This document shows positions 7,341 through 15,640 of a stretch of DNA of 64,000 nucleotides, in pieces. Made by a program: the position numbers and the translations under genes. Below the pieces are notes generated by a model. The model searched no databases. It saw only the letters and a program-made list of their open reading frames with translations, and was not told the origin of the DNA. How positions within the stretch are numbered: position 1 is the first letter of the stretch; the number at the start of each line of letters is the position of its first letter. The stretch covers positions 310,001 through 374,000 of the forward strand of contig NZ_CP019419.1 of assembly GCF_001975665.1 (NCBI RefSeq), in the 5' to 3' direction. The DNA comes from Polaribacter reichenbachii. GTDB lineage: Bacteria > Bacteroidota > Bacteroidia > Flavobacteriales > Flavobacteriaceae.

Positions 7341-8828
7341 TTATTCTCTTTTAATGTATAAAGTATCTAGTTTCATTTCTGATTGAAGCCAACTTCTTAG
7401 CTCTCTTTCTTTAGGCGATATAATGCTGTCTGGCAAACTCATATTCCACTTTACAGTTGCTAGAGGTATCGTATCTACCTTAATAAAATCTTTTGACGAT
7501 AATACGTTTGCAAAACCTATAGATTGAATATCTGAATATCTAATTTTTGCATCTTTGGCAATAGTACTAAAAGTTATTACATCTTGATTTTTATTTAAGG
7601 CATCTTGTTCAATTCTATTATTTAAAGTAGAAATAGTTTCTTGCAATTCTGCAATTTGCTTTTGTAAACCAGCAATTATATTTTTACTTTGTTGTAATTC
7701 TTCTCTTTTCTCTTTATAAGCAGTTGTAATCAATTCAAAGCTTTTAGTATCGCTACCTTTTATTTTTAATTGAAAATCTTTGATTTTATGGTACTCTTGA
7801 TTTTTTAAGTGATTGCTTAATAAGTTTCGTTCGCCATCAGTTACCTCGTTAAAGAAACTTAATTTTATTTCTTTCTTAGCAATATCAACCTCAGGATCTC
7901 CAATTAGTTGAAAACTTTCAATCTCTTTTATTTCGCTATTGATAAAATTAGTTACTTGTAAATCTATCTGACTTTCGTTAAAAACCTTTATAAAAGTAAA
8001 AATAGCAGGTATCATTACTGCAACCCCAACAACGGTTGCTATAGTAGCATAACGTTTTCTTTTTGCAGCATTTGCATATTTATGCATTGGAAAACGTAAT
8101 AATTTTAATACTAAAAACGTAGCTAATGCAATAAATATGGTGTTAATGGTAAATAAATACATTGCACCAAAAAAGTACGCAAAATTGCCTTTTGCCAAAC
8201 CATAACCAGCCGTACATAAAGGAGGCATTAAAGCAGTTGCAATGGCTACACCAAAAATTACAGAAGCTATTGTTCCTTTTTTTGTTCTAGCCACCATTAA
8301 AGCTAATCCTCCAAAAAAAGCAATTAAAACATCTCGAATATCTGGACTAACTCTACCTAAGAGTTCTGAATTATCTTCACTTAATGGAAAAAAATAAAAG
8401 AATAAGAAAGAGGCAAATAAACTTAACCCAATCATAGTCCCTAAATTAATTAAAGACTTTTTAAAGGTAATGATATCATTTAATGCAAAGGACATACCAA
8501 TTCCTAAAATTGGCCCCATTAATGGCGATATTAACATGGCTCCAATTACTACTGCTGTAGAGTCTGCATTTAAACCTATAGAAGCCACAAATACTGCAAA
8601 AATTAAAATCCAAGCAGTTGCACCTTTAAAAGGTATATCTGCTTTGATAGCCTCAATAGTTGCTTCATGATCTGTATCATGCCTAAAGTCAAAAAGTTCT
8701 ATTAAAAACTTTTTAATACTTTCAAAAAGACCTAAAGCATCTTTTTGAACATTTTGTTTTGAGCTTTCTGATTTTTCTTCAGGTGTTTCAGTTGGCTGTA
8801 TATTACTTTTTTTAATATCTTCTTCCAT
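7341..8828 (-). CDS. DUF389 (TIGR00341-type) integral membrane protein
   Basis: This 495-residue protein has an acidic/polar N-terminus (about 1-60), then five to six transmembrane helices (about 68-265) with the conserved SPLMGPILGIGMSF segment and ALMPPLCTAGYGLA typical of DUF389. A long soluble C-terminal part (about 285-495) includes a predicted coiled coil (about 370-420: repeated Q/E/L heptads). The function of the family is unknown; a transport or channel role has been suggested in general. I use ATG 8828 (MEEDIKKSN) rather than the TTG at 8843. It is convergent with the SprT-like gene, 7 bp apart, with no terminator hairpin between them. Confidence 0.8.
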   Translation of the reverse strand: MEEDIKKSNIQPTETPEEKSESSKQNVQKDALGLFESIKKFLIELFDFRHDTDHEATIEAIKADIPFKGATAWILIFAVFVASIGLNADSTAVVIGAMLISPLMGPILGIGMSFALNDIITFKKSLINLGTMIGLSLFASFLFFYFFPLSEDNSELLGRVSPDIRDVLIAFFGGLALMVARTKKGTIASVIFGVAIATALMPPLCTAGYGLAKGNFAYFFGAMYLFTINTIFIALATFLVLKLLRFPMHKYANAAKRKRYATIATVVGVAVMIPAIFTFIKVFNESQIDLQVTNFINSEIKEIESFQLIGDPEVDIAKKEIKLSFFNEVTDGERNLLSNHLKNQEYHKIKDFQLKIKGSDTKSFELITTAYKEKREELQQSKNIIAGLQKQIAELQETISTLNNRIEQDALNKNQDVITFSTIAKDAKIRYSDIQSIGFANVLSSKDFIKVDTIPLATVKWNMSLPDSIISPKERELRSWLQSEMKLDTLYIKRE

Positions 8829-8939
8829 AAACTTTACTAACAATGATGGAAAGATACAAAAAAAGAGAGTTTTGTAGTTATTTAAGATATATCTTATCGA
8901 TTATAAGCTTAAAAAGATTGAATAATTTTATAAAAGCAA

Positions 8940-8969
8940 AAAACTCTGTAAAAATATTACAGAGTTTTT
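8940..8969 (-). terminator. Terminator downstream of tRNA-Lys
   Basis: The arms AAAACTCTGTA (8940-8950) and TACAGAGTTTT (8958-8968) form an 11-bp perfect stem with a 7-nt loop. It starts about 10 nt after the tRNA 3' end on the minus strand and is followed by a T6 run. Confidence 0.85.
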
Positions 8970-8979
8970 TTGATTTTTG

Positions 8980-9052
8980 TGACCGGGCTGGGGCTCGAAC
9001 CCAGGACCCTCTCCTTAAAAGGGAGATGCTCTACCAACTGAGCTACCAGGTC
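8980..9052 (-). tRNA. tRNA-Lys (anticodon TTT)
   Basis: The minus strand folds as a 73-nt tRNA. Its acceptor stem begins GACCTGG, the D-arm is AGCTCAGTTGGTAGAGC, the anticodon stem-loop is TCTCC-CTTTTAA-GGAGA with anticodon TTT, and the T-arm contains GGGTTCGAGCCCC. No CCA is encoded; the discriminator A is followed by CAA. The acceptor stem has one apparent U5-C68 mismatch. A promoter and a terminator flank it, so it is a single-gene unit. Confidence 0.95.
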
Positions 9053-9077
9053 AATTATTTTTCCTTTTTAGCGGCTG

Positions 9078-9107
9078 CAAATATATAAGTTATTTTAAGA
9101 AAAACAA
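9078..9107 (-). promoter_or_regulatory. Promoter of tRNA-Lys (TTG-N19-TATATTTG)
   Basis: The minus strand shows TTTG with its TTG at 9107-9105, a 19-nt spacer, then TATATTTG at 9085-9078. Both elements and the spacing match the Bacteroidota consensus. The tRNA begins 25 nt downstream of the box. Confidence 0.85.
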
Positions 9108-9116
9108 ATATTTTTT

Positions 9117-9884
9117 TTAACTTTTTTCATTTAAATATGCTTCTCTTACTTTTTTAAATAAATTAGAAGAATACACAAAACTTACAACTGCTTCATTATC
9201 AGTTTTAAATATCTCTTCACTGCTACCTTCCCAAGCTTTTTTACCATTTCTAAGAAAAAGTATTTTTTCTCCAATTTCCATCACAGAATTCATATCATGA
9301 GTATTAATTACAGTTGTAATTTTATATTCATCTGTAATTTCTTGAATTAAATTATCGATAACAATAGCGGTTTGTGGATCTAAACCAGAGTTTGGCTCAT
9401 CACAAAACAAGTATTTAGGATTCATTACAATTGCTCTTGCAATGGCAACTCGTTTTTGCATACCTCCAGAAAGTTCACCAGGAAATTTTTTATTAGAATC
9501 TTCTAAATTAACTCTCTTTAAAACAAAATTTACTCGGTCTAACATTTCATCCAAAGGTTTTTTAGTAAACATTTTTAGAGGAAACATCACATTTTCTTCA
9601 ACAGTTTGCGAATCGAATAATGCACTTCCTTGAAAAACCATTCCTATTTCTTGCCTCCATTGCCTTTTGGCTTCTATAGTAAATTCTGTATTTATTCTAC
9701 CATCAAAAGAAATAGTTCCTTCTTCTGGTTCATGTAAACCGATTAATGATTTTAAAAAAACCGTTTTTCCAGAACCACTTTGCCCAATGATTAAACTGGT
9801 TTTACCGGCTTCAAAAGTAGTTGTAATACCTTTTAAAACTTTAACATCACCAAAACCTTTATGTAAATTTTTAACTTCTATCAT
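9117..9884 (-). CDS. ABC transporter ATP-binding protein, MlaF-like
   Basis: This 255-residue ATPase has Walker A GQSGSGKT (about 34-41), signature LSGGMQKRVAIARA (about 138-151), Walker B YLFCDEPNSGLDP and the switch histidine in INTHDMNS. It pairs with the MlaE-type permease that ends immediately upstream with no gap, so the two are co-translated. Mla-type systems move phospholipids or other lipids between inner and outer membranes. The MCE-domain binding protein (MlaD) and MlaB are not encoded next to it here. Assignment to the Mla group rests on the permease partner and on the overall ATPase similarity. Confidence 0.88.
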   Translation of the reverse strand: MIEVKNLHKGFGDVKVLKGITTTFEAGKTSLIIGQSGSGKTVFLKSLIGLHEPEEGTISFDGRINTEFTIEAKRQWRQEIGMVFQGSALFDSQTVEENVMFPLKMFTKKPLDEMLDRVNFVLKRVNLEDSNKKFPGELSGGMQKRVAIARAIVMNPKYLFCDEPNSGLDPQTAIVIDNLIQEITDEYKITTVINTHDMNSVMEIGEKILFLRNGKKAWEGSSEEIFKTDNEAVVSFVYSSNLFKKVREAYLNEKS

Positions 9885-10625
9885 TTATGTAAGCAGCATT
9901 TGAGTTAAAAGATAATTTGCAATCACTATTAAAATAGTTGTCCAGACTACAGATTGTGTACTAGCTTTACCTACAGCAATAGAACCTCCTTTAACATAAT
10001 AACCGTGATAAGAAGGTACAGTTGCAATTAAAAAAGCAAAAACTAACGTTTTTATAATGGCATAATAAATTAAAAAGGGTTTAAATTCTGTTTGTAAACC
10101 CTCTATATAATCTACACCACTAAATAAATCAGAAAGTACTCCTGCAATCCATCCTCCAAAAATTCCTAACATCATACCTAATAAAATTAGAAACGGATAA
10201 AAGCAAACTGTAGCAATAACTTTTGGTAATACTAAGTGATTTAAAGAGTTTATCCCCATAACATCTAAAGCATCTATTTGCTCTGTAACTCTCATAGTAC
10301 CAATACTAGATGTAATATAAGAACCTACTTTACCTGCTAAAATAATTGAACAAAAAGTAGGTGCAAACTCAAGTATAATAGATCTTTTTGTAGCAAAACC
10401 AATTAATGATTTTGGTATAAAAGCACTATCTATATTTAAAGCGGTTTGTAAGGCAATTACACCACCAATAAAAAATGAAATAAACATAATTATACCTAAA
10501 GATTTTAGACCTAATTCTTCTATTTCTTTCATTAATGAGTCGTAAAATATCCTTGCTTTTTGGGGTCTTTTAAAAACCTGCTTTAGCATTATAAAATATT
10601 TACCAATATGCTCTATATAATTCAC
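9885..10625 (-). CDS. MlaE-family lipid ABC permease
   Basis: This 246-residue inner-membrane protein has about five to six hydrophobic helices. It carries the MlaE/DUF140 core segments FFIGGVIALQTA, LEFAPTFCSIILAGKVGS and MRVTEQIDALDVMGINS. It forms the membrane part of the lipid transporter with the adjoining ATPase. The start codon is GTG at 10625, which fits the conserved N-terminus NYIEHIGKYFIMLK; starting at the later ATG would drop it. It is divergent from the phosphatase gene across a 109-bp gap. Confidence 0.88.
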   Translation of the reverse strand: MNYIEHIGKYFIMLKQVFKRPQKARIFYDSLMKEIEELGLKSLGIIMFISFFIGGVIALQTALNIDSAFIPKSLIGFATKRSIILEFAPTFCSIILAGKVGSYITSSIGTMRVTEQIDALDVMGINSLNHLVLPKVIATVCFYPFLILLGMMLGIFGGWIAGVLSDLFSGVDYIEGLQTEFKPFLIYYAIIKTLVFAFLIATVPSYHGYYVKGGSIAVGKASTQSVVWTTILIVIANYLLTQMLLT

Positions 10626-10700
10626 AGATTAAATTTTATGCTAAATTAATAAATAACATTTAGACAATATAAAATTACGCCATTCAAAATAAAAATTAAT

Positions 10701-10708
10701 TAATTTTG
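10701..10708 (+). promoter_or_regulatory. -7 box (TAATTTTG) of the PafA-like phosphatase
   Basis: This is an exact TAnnTTTG match 26 nt upstream of the phosphatase ATG. No TTG is seen at 17-23 nt upstream. Confidence 0.5.
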
Positions 10709-10734
10709 CATTTATAAATATTGTAACCTTTTTT

Positions 10735-12378
10735 ATGAAAAAAAATATATTCCTTTTATCGTTATCGTTGCTTTTTTTCTTTGGATGTAAATCTAACGAG
10801 ACAACACACACACAACCTAAACCAAAATTAGTGGTTGGTATTGTGGTAGACCAAATGCGCTATGATTATTTAACTAGATTTTATGATAGGTATTCAGAAA
10901 ATGGATTTAAAAGATTATTAAACAATGGGTTTTCTTTAGAAAATGCTCATTATAACTTAATACCTACCTATACAGCAGTTGGTCATACTTCGATCTATAC
11001 AGGTACTACACCTTCTAATCACGGAATAATTAGTAATAATTGGTATGACAAGTTTTTAAAAAAATCTATTTATTGTGTAGATGATGCAAACTATAATACT
11101 ATTGGTAATGATAGTAATGATGGTAGAAAATCGCCACATAGAATGTATAGTACTACTGTAACAGATCAACTAAAACTAGCACAGAATATGAATGGTAAAA
11201 CAATTGGGGTTGCCATTAAAGACAGATCTTCTATTCTACCTGCTGGGCATACAGCAGATGCTGCTTATTGGTATTATGGTAAAGATAAGGGTGATTTTAT
11301 TTCTTCTTCTTTTTATATTGACGAACTGCCAAAATGGGTAGTAGACTTTAACAATACAGATAAAGCCGAAAGTTATGTAGAAACTCCTTGGGAAACCCTT
11401 TATGATATTGATACTTATACAAATAGTATTGTTGATGATAATATTTTTGAAAGAAAATTTAAAGGAGAAACAACTACAGCTTTTCCTCATGATATACCAA
11501 CAATAAAAGAAAAAAATGGAAATTTAGATATTTTAAAAGCAATACCTAATGGTAATTCTTTCACTACCGATTTTGCAAAAGCTGCAATTGTTGGAGAGAA
11601 TTTAGGTAAAAGTAATTATACCGATTTTTTAGCAATTAGTTTTTCTTCTACAGATTATGTTGGGCATCAATTTGGACCGGCATCAAAAGAAATTGAAGAT
11701 ACTTATTTGCGTTTAGATAAAGATTTAGCAGATTTATTTTCGTTTTTAGATCAGCAAGTTGGTAAAGATAAATACACAATTTTTCTAACAGCAGATCACG
11801 CTGTGGTTAACGTACCTGCTTATTTGCAATCTCTAAAAATCCCTGCTCATTATTTAGATACCAAACAATTTAGAGATGATATTTTATCGATTACTCAAAA
11901 ATATTTTAACTCAAAAGAGTTGATTGAAAACGTATCTAACTATCAAATATTTTTTGATAAAAAGAAAATTGAATCTCTAGGTTTAGATAAAAATAAAGTT
12001 GCTGATAAAATTGTTGAAGAAATTGTAAATTTTGAAGGTATTTATAAAGCTGTAACTGCAAAAACATTACAGACTACTCATTTTTCTGAAGGAATTATGA
12101 ACTCTTTACAAAATGGTTATAATCAAAAGTTTTCTGGTGATGTTTTAATGATTCCTTTTCCAGGAACTTTAGCAAGTGGAAGAACAGGTACTTCTCACGG
12201 CTCTGGTTATTCTTACGACACACACGTACCTATTATATTTTATGGAAATGGAATAAAACAAGGTGTATCTAAAAAACGTTATAACATTACAGACATTGCA
12301 CCAACTATAGCAAATCTGCTTAAAATTGAAGCTCCAAATTCATCATCAGGAAAAATTGTAGATGAGGCTCTAAAATAA
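10735..12378 (+). CDS. pafA: PafA-like alkaline phosphatase, lipoprotein
   Basis: This 547-residue member of the alkaline phosphatase/NPP superfamily hydrolyses phosphomonoesters outside the cytoplasm. Its catalytic set matches Elizabethkingia PafA: nucleophile Thr80 in YTAVGHTSIYTG, Lys162 and Arg164 in IKDRSSILPAGH, metal ligands in STDYVGHQ and TADHAVVN, and a final histidine in GTSHGSGYSYDTH. The K162/R164 pair distinguishes PafA-type monoesterases from diesterases. A lipobox (LLFFFGC, Cys18) replaces the cleavable signal of classical PafA, so the protein is probably outer-membrane anchored. It would supply phosphate from organic sources in seawater; no Pho-box-like site was identified. 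Confidence 0.85.
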   Translation: MKKNIFLLSLSLLFFFGCKSNETTHTQPKPKLVVGIVVDQMRYDYLTRFYDRYSENGFKRLLNNGFSLENAHYNLIPTYTAVGHTSIYTGTTPSNHGIISNNWYDKFLKKSIYCVDDANYNTIGNDSNDGRKSPHRMYSTTVTDQLKLAQNMNGKTIGVAIKDRSSILPAGHTADAAYWYYGKDKGDFISSSFYIDELPKWVVDFNNTDKAESYVETPWETLYDIDTYTNSIVDDNIFERKFKGETTTAFPHDIPTIKEKNGNLDILKAIPNGNSFTTDFAKAAIVGENLGKSNYTDFLAISFSSTDYVGHQFGPASKEIEDTYLRLDKDLADLFSFLDQQVGKDKYTIFLTADHAVVNVPAYLQSLKIPAHYLDTKQFRDDILSITQKYFNSKELIENVSNYQIFFDKKKIESLGLDKNKVADKIVEEIVNFEGIYKAVTAKTLQTTHFSEGIMNSLQNGYNQKFSGDVLMIPFPGTLASGRTGTSHGSGYSYDTHVPIIFYGNGIKQGVSKKRYNITDIAPTIANLLKIEAPNSSSGKIVDEALK

Positions 12379-12400
12379 AAACAAAATAATTTACATTCTT

Positions 12401-12450
12401 AAAACATCAATTAAATGCTACTTAAAATGAGAGCTTAATTGATGTTTTTT
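12401..12450. terminator. Bidirectional terminator between the phosphatase and prsW-like genes
   Basis: The 14-bp perfect arms AAAACATCAATTAA (12401-12414) and TTAATTGATGTTTT (12435-12448) enclose a 20-nt loop, with T runs on both sides. The right arm lies within the last codons of the convergent prsW-like gene, so its coding end doubles as terminator stem. Confidence 0.8.
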
Positions 12451-13089
12451 TATGGCCTTATTTGCCAAAAATATACCAATAAGTAAGGAGAGAATTGCAC
12501 CAATAATTGTACCTGGTATAAAGTTGATAAACAAAAAGAAATCATAAGCTCCGTGAAAAAGGGTAGCAATCATTAATCCAAATAAATTTAGTTTTATAGG
12601 ATTATCTGAGAATTTGACTTTCCCCATAAAATAGCCCATTAAAATACCAAAAGTTGCGTGAGCAGGTACAGCTGTAAAAGCTCTTAAAATACCTGTAGCT
12701 AAACCAAATTGATATACATACAAAATATTTTCTAAGGCTGCAAAACCCATAGAAATCATAACTGCATAAACAATACCATCAAAAGGTTCGTTAAACTCTT
12801 TATTTTTCTGTGCATAAAACCTAACGATAATATATTTAGAAAACTCTTCTACCAAAGCAACTACAAAAAATGCTTTTATAAACTGCTGAAAAATATTTGT
12901 ATAATCTGTTACAGGAAAAATTGCACTTGCTACAGCTCCTAAAAGTAAGGTTACAAAAACACTAACAATTGCACCCAACAAAAAGTTTTTTATCAAAAAG
13001 TGAATGGGTTCTTTTTCATATTTATCCTTTAGATAAATAAAAACAACCACAATCATTACCGGTGCAACTGCAAGTAGCAATAAGTTCAT
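12418..13089 (-). CDS. PrsW-family intramembrane metalloprotease
   Basis: This 223-residue protein has about seven membrane helices. PrsW signatures are visible: EEFSKY (about 81-86), GFAALEN (about 115-121), a histidine in VPAHATFG and FHGAYDFFL near residue 180. B. subtilis PrsW cleaves an anti-sigma factor in the membrane; whether this homologue does so is unknown and no anti-sigma gene is nearby. It starts 2 bp after ctlX ends, so the two are probably co-transcribed. Its 3' end lies inside the shared terminator. Confidence 0.85.
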   Translation of the reverse strand: MNLLLLAVAPVMIVVVFIYLKDKYEKEPIHFLIKNFLLGAIVSVFVTLLLGAVASAIFPVTDYTNIFQQFIKAFFVVALVEEFSKYIIVRFYAQKNKEFNEPFDGIVYAVMISMGFAALENILYVYQFGLATGILRAFTAVPAHATFGILMGYFMGKVKFSDNPIKLNLFGLMIATLFHGAYDFFLFINFIPGTIIGAILSLLIGIFLANKAIKKHQLSSHFK

Positions 13090-13091
13090 TT

Positions 13092-14030
13092 TTATTTTTT
13101 CTCTTTAGGTAAAAAAACTTCGGCCATCATACAACGTGCACTTCCACCACCACAGGTTTCTATGGTATGCAATGAGCTCGAAATAATTTTACAATGGTTA
13201 TTTATTTTTGCTCTTTGGCTATCTGTTAAACAATTGTTTGCAGCTTGGCTCATTACCAAAAAGCGTTCGTCTTCTTTACCTCTTACTTGTAACATATTTC
13301 CGGCAAAATGAGTTACTTGTTCTTCTGTAATATCAATAACTTGCTTTTTATCTTCTTTTAAATGTTTAAGAAGATTTTTACGTTCTTTTTTATCATCTAT
13401 AGAAGACAAACAAACCACAGCAAAAGTTTCTGCAACACACATCATTACATTGGTATGATAAATTGCTTCTCTTGTATTATTAACAGTTTGATTTGCTATA
13501 AAAACAACAGGTGTATATTCAAAATCTTCACAGAATTCTATAAATAATTCTTCGTCTGCTCTTGGTGATAAAGCACAATATGCTTTTTTATTTTCTCTGT
13601 CTAAAATCATACTTCCTGTGCCTTCTAAAAATAAATTATCTTCTTCTGCACTGGTATAATCAACAATATTATCAATAAAAAAACCTTGTTTTTCTAATTC
13701 TTCTAAAACATCTTCCCTTCTTTCTAAACGTCTATTTTCTGCAAACATTGGGTAAATAGCAACTGTACCATCTGCGTGAAAAGAAATCCAATTATTAGGA
13801 AAAATAGAATCTGGAGTATCAAAATCTTTGTTATCAGAAACCACAACTACATTTACACCAAAACTTCTTAAAGTATCTACATAATCATCAAACTCCTTTT
13901 GCGCTTGTTTATTAATTTCAGCACTTTTTAAATCAATTTCTTCTTGATAATAATTATTTACAGCAGTTTGTTCATTCATCCTAAAATTTACAGGACGAAC
14001 CATTAAGATAGTATTTGTAGTTTGTTGCAT
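13092..14030 (-). CDS. ctlX: Citrulline-utilisation hydrolase, CtlX type
   Basis: This 312-residue cytoplasmic enzyme belongs to the guanidino-group hydrolase (amidinotransferase) superfamily. N-terminal MVRPVNFRMNEQTAVNN and the overall layout match CtlX, named in Francisella for citrulline breakdown. Acidic and amide residues in IFPNNWISFH, the histidine in YHTNVMMCV and the catalytic cysteine in the C-terminal ETCGGGSARCMM region suit the fold. A second superfamily member lies 0.6 kb upstream, suggesting a local arginine/citrulline catabolic group. Substrate assignment rests on family membership; an arginine deiminase or dimethylargininase role is an alternative. Confidence 0.8.
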   Translation of the reverse strand: MQQTTNTILMVRPVNFRMNEQTAVNNYYQEEIDLKSAEINKQAQKEFDDYVDTLRSFGVNVVVVSDNKDFDTPDSIFPNNWISFHADGTVAIYPMFAENRRLERREDVLEELEKQGFFIDNIVDYTSAEEDNLFLEGTGSMILDRENKKAYCALSPRADEELFIEFCEDFEYTPVVFIANQTVNNTREAIYHTNVMMCVAETFAVVCLSSIDDKKERKNLLKHLKEDKKQVIDITEEQVTHFAGNMLQVRGKEDERFLVMSQAANNCLTDSQRAKINNHCKIISSSLHTIETCGGGSARCMMAEVFLPKEKK

Positions 14031-14172
14031 ATATATTTTATTAAAAAGGTAAAATTAGGCTTTTTTATGACATAAATTTATCACTTTAAAATAATTTTAC
14101 TTGCTTCTGAACTTATAAAAATTTAACTTGTACGTATTATTATATCATCAAACTAAACACTTAAATATCAGT

Positions 14173-14631
14173 ATGAAAATTCAAAAAATTATATACTTAT
14201 TTTGTTTGATTTCATTCAACTCATTATCGGCGCAAGAAAGTTGTTTAAGCGATAAAAATTTAAAACAAATTGATTTAGCTTGGGAAAAAGCGCAAATGAA
14301 CTCTAATGTTGATTTTTTTAAAACCAACTTATCTAAAGATTTTGTTTGGGTGCATAATAATGCCAAAACTATTGATGATAAAAAGGCTGTTATAAATAGA
14401 GCTAAAAGATATGTAAAGAATAAAGTTAAATACTCTTATGCTAGAACAACTGAAAATGTTACCACAATAATTTTTGATAAAACTGGTGTTGTAAACGGGT
14501 TTACAGTTGTTCAAAAAACTGTAGATGCCAAACCTGTAATCTATCATTTTATGAGAACCTATGCCGAAAATAATGGGAAATGTGTTCTTATTGCCAACCA
14601 CACTATGGCTGTTGATAAATCTAAATGGTAA
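14173..14631 (+). CDS. Secreted NTF2-like (DUF4440-type) protein
   Basis: This 152-residue protein has a signal peptide (MKIQKIIYLFCLISFNSLSAQ) and a single NTF2/SnoaL-like fold domain. Its typical elements include KQIDLAWEKAQMN, FFKTNLSKDFVWVHN, a central VVNGFTVVQ strand and a C-terminal MRTYAENNGKCVLIANH strand. Members bind small molecules or are enzymes, so no reaction can be given. I start at ATG 14173 because that begins the signal peptide; an in-frame start at 14128 would add a 15-residue hydrophilic tail. It sits alone between two minus-strand guanidino hydrolase genes and converges with the second. Confidence 0.75.
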   Translation: MKIQKIIYLFCLISFNSLSAQESCLSDKNLKQIDLAWEKAQMNSNVDFFKTNLSKDFVWVHNNAKTIDDKKAVINRAKRYVKNKVKYSYARTTENVTTIIFDKTGVVNGFTVVQKTVDAKPVIYHFMRTYAENNGKCVLIANHTMAVDKSKW

Positions 14632-14649
14632 AAAACTTAGGTAATTTAA

Positions 14650-15564
14650 TTAGTCTCTAATTAATGGCATTGTAGAACATCGTAATAAACCTTCTTGTTT
14701 GGCAATTTCAGAATAATGGACTTCTTCTACCGTAAAACCTTGTGCTCTTAACCAAGTATTTAATCTAGTAAAATTTTTCTCGGATATAATTACTTCTTCA
14801 GAAATAGAAAACACATTACTATTCATATGATACATTTCGTCTTTCGTAATTTCAAAAACATTATCTTTTCCGAAGAAATTTAATAACCATTCATATTCTT
14901 CATCAACTAAAAAACCATTTTTATGAAGTATAGCTTTGTCTTTACCAATTGGCTGAAAACAACAATCTAAATGTAGTGCATTATCTTTAGCAATTGTATT
15001 AGATTTTCTTAACTCGAAAGATTTTACAGTTTTATTAGGAAATAATTTCTGAAGTTCTAAAACTGCTGCTTTATTTGTACGAGCTGTTATATAATCAGGA
15101 TAATCATCACCTGTATAAGTCCCAACAAAAATGTAATCGTTCCAAGGCATTACATCTCCACCTTCTACATGACATTCTTCTGGTAGTACAATTACATTCT
15201 CTGGGTTTATTTGAGAAATAACATTATTTATTGCCTTATATTCTCTTTCTCTATCAGGAAGTATGTTTGCCTCAATAAATTTATCTTCTATTACAAATGC
15301 AATATCTCTAGAAAATATTTGGTTATAATTTTCAATAACCTCTGGTCTATATACTTTTACATCATATTTTTCTAAAACTTGAGCAACAGATTCCATTTCC
15401 TTAACCATATCCTCTTCTTTAGGATATGTGCCAGCCAAAACGTGTTCAATACTTTTAGGATCGTAACAATCTTCAACCTTTGGAATACCTCCATTACTTT
15501 CTGCAGTACCTAAAACAACAGCTCTTAATCTTGATGTTTCGTTATTTACATTTAGTTTTATCAT
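14650..15564 (-). CDS. Arginine deiminase/dimethylargininase-like hydrolase
   Basis: This 304-residue cytoplasmic enzyme of the guanidino-modifying superfamily shows the conserved FSRDIAFVIEDKFIEAN segment, EECHVEGGDVMPW, the catalytic histidine in ALHLDCCFQPIG and the nucleophilic cysteine near the C-terminus in LLRCSTMPL. Whether it acts on arginine, methylated arginine or another guanidine cannot be read from sequence. It lies downstream of gltA but is separated from it by a terminator and has its own -7 box only 4 nt before the ATG, implying a leaderless mRNA. Confidence 0.82.
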   Translation of the reverse strand: MIKLNVNNETSRLRAVVLGTAESNGGIPKVEDCYDPKSIEHVLAGTYPKEEDMVKEMESVAQVLEKYDVKVYRPEVIENYNQIFSRDIAFVIEDKFIEANILPDREREYKAINNVISQINPENVIVLPEECHVEGGDVMPWNDYIFVGTYTGDDYPDYITARTNKAAVLELQKLFPNKTVKSFELRKSNTIAKDNALHLDCCFQPIGKDKAILHKNGFLVDEEYEWLLNFFGKDNVFEITKDEMYHMNSNVFSISEEVIISEKNFTRLNTWLRAQGFTVEEVHYSEIAKQEGLLRCSTMPLIRD

Positions 15565-15568
15565 AATT

Positions 15569-15576
15569 CAAATCTA
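15569..15576 (-). promoter_or_regulatory. -7 box (TAGATTTG) at the DDAH-like gene start
   Basis: The minus strand has an exact TAnnTTTG match ending 4 nt before the ATG at 15564. It directly abuts the T run of the gltA terminator. The expected start site coincides with the A of ATG. Confidence 0.6.
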
Positions 15577-15611
15577 TAAAAAAAGCTTCATAAATGAATT
15601 ATGAAGCTTTT
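15577..15611 (-). terminator. gltA terminator
   Basis: The 12-bp arms AAAGCTTCATAA (15582-15593) and TTATGAAGCTTT (15599-15610) have a 5-nt loop and end in a T run on the minus strand, 30 nt after the gltA stop codon. Confidence 0.88.
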
Positions 15612-15640
15612 AATTTTTATTTAAAAAATAATATTAACTA

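Noticed and set aside
8843-9088. 81-residue plus-strand ORF ending in KKREMLYQLSYQVN-like residues
   Set aside because: It overlaps the tRNA-Lys gene, its terminator and its promoter; translation of antisense tRNA sequence explains it.
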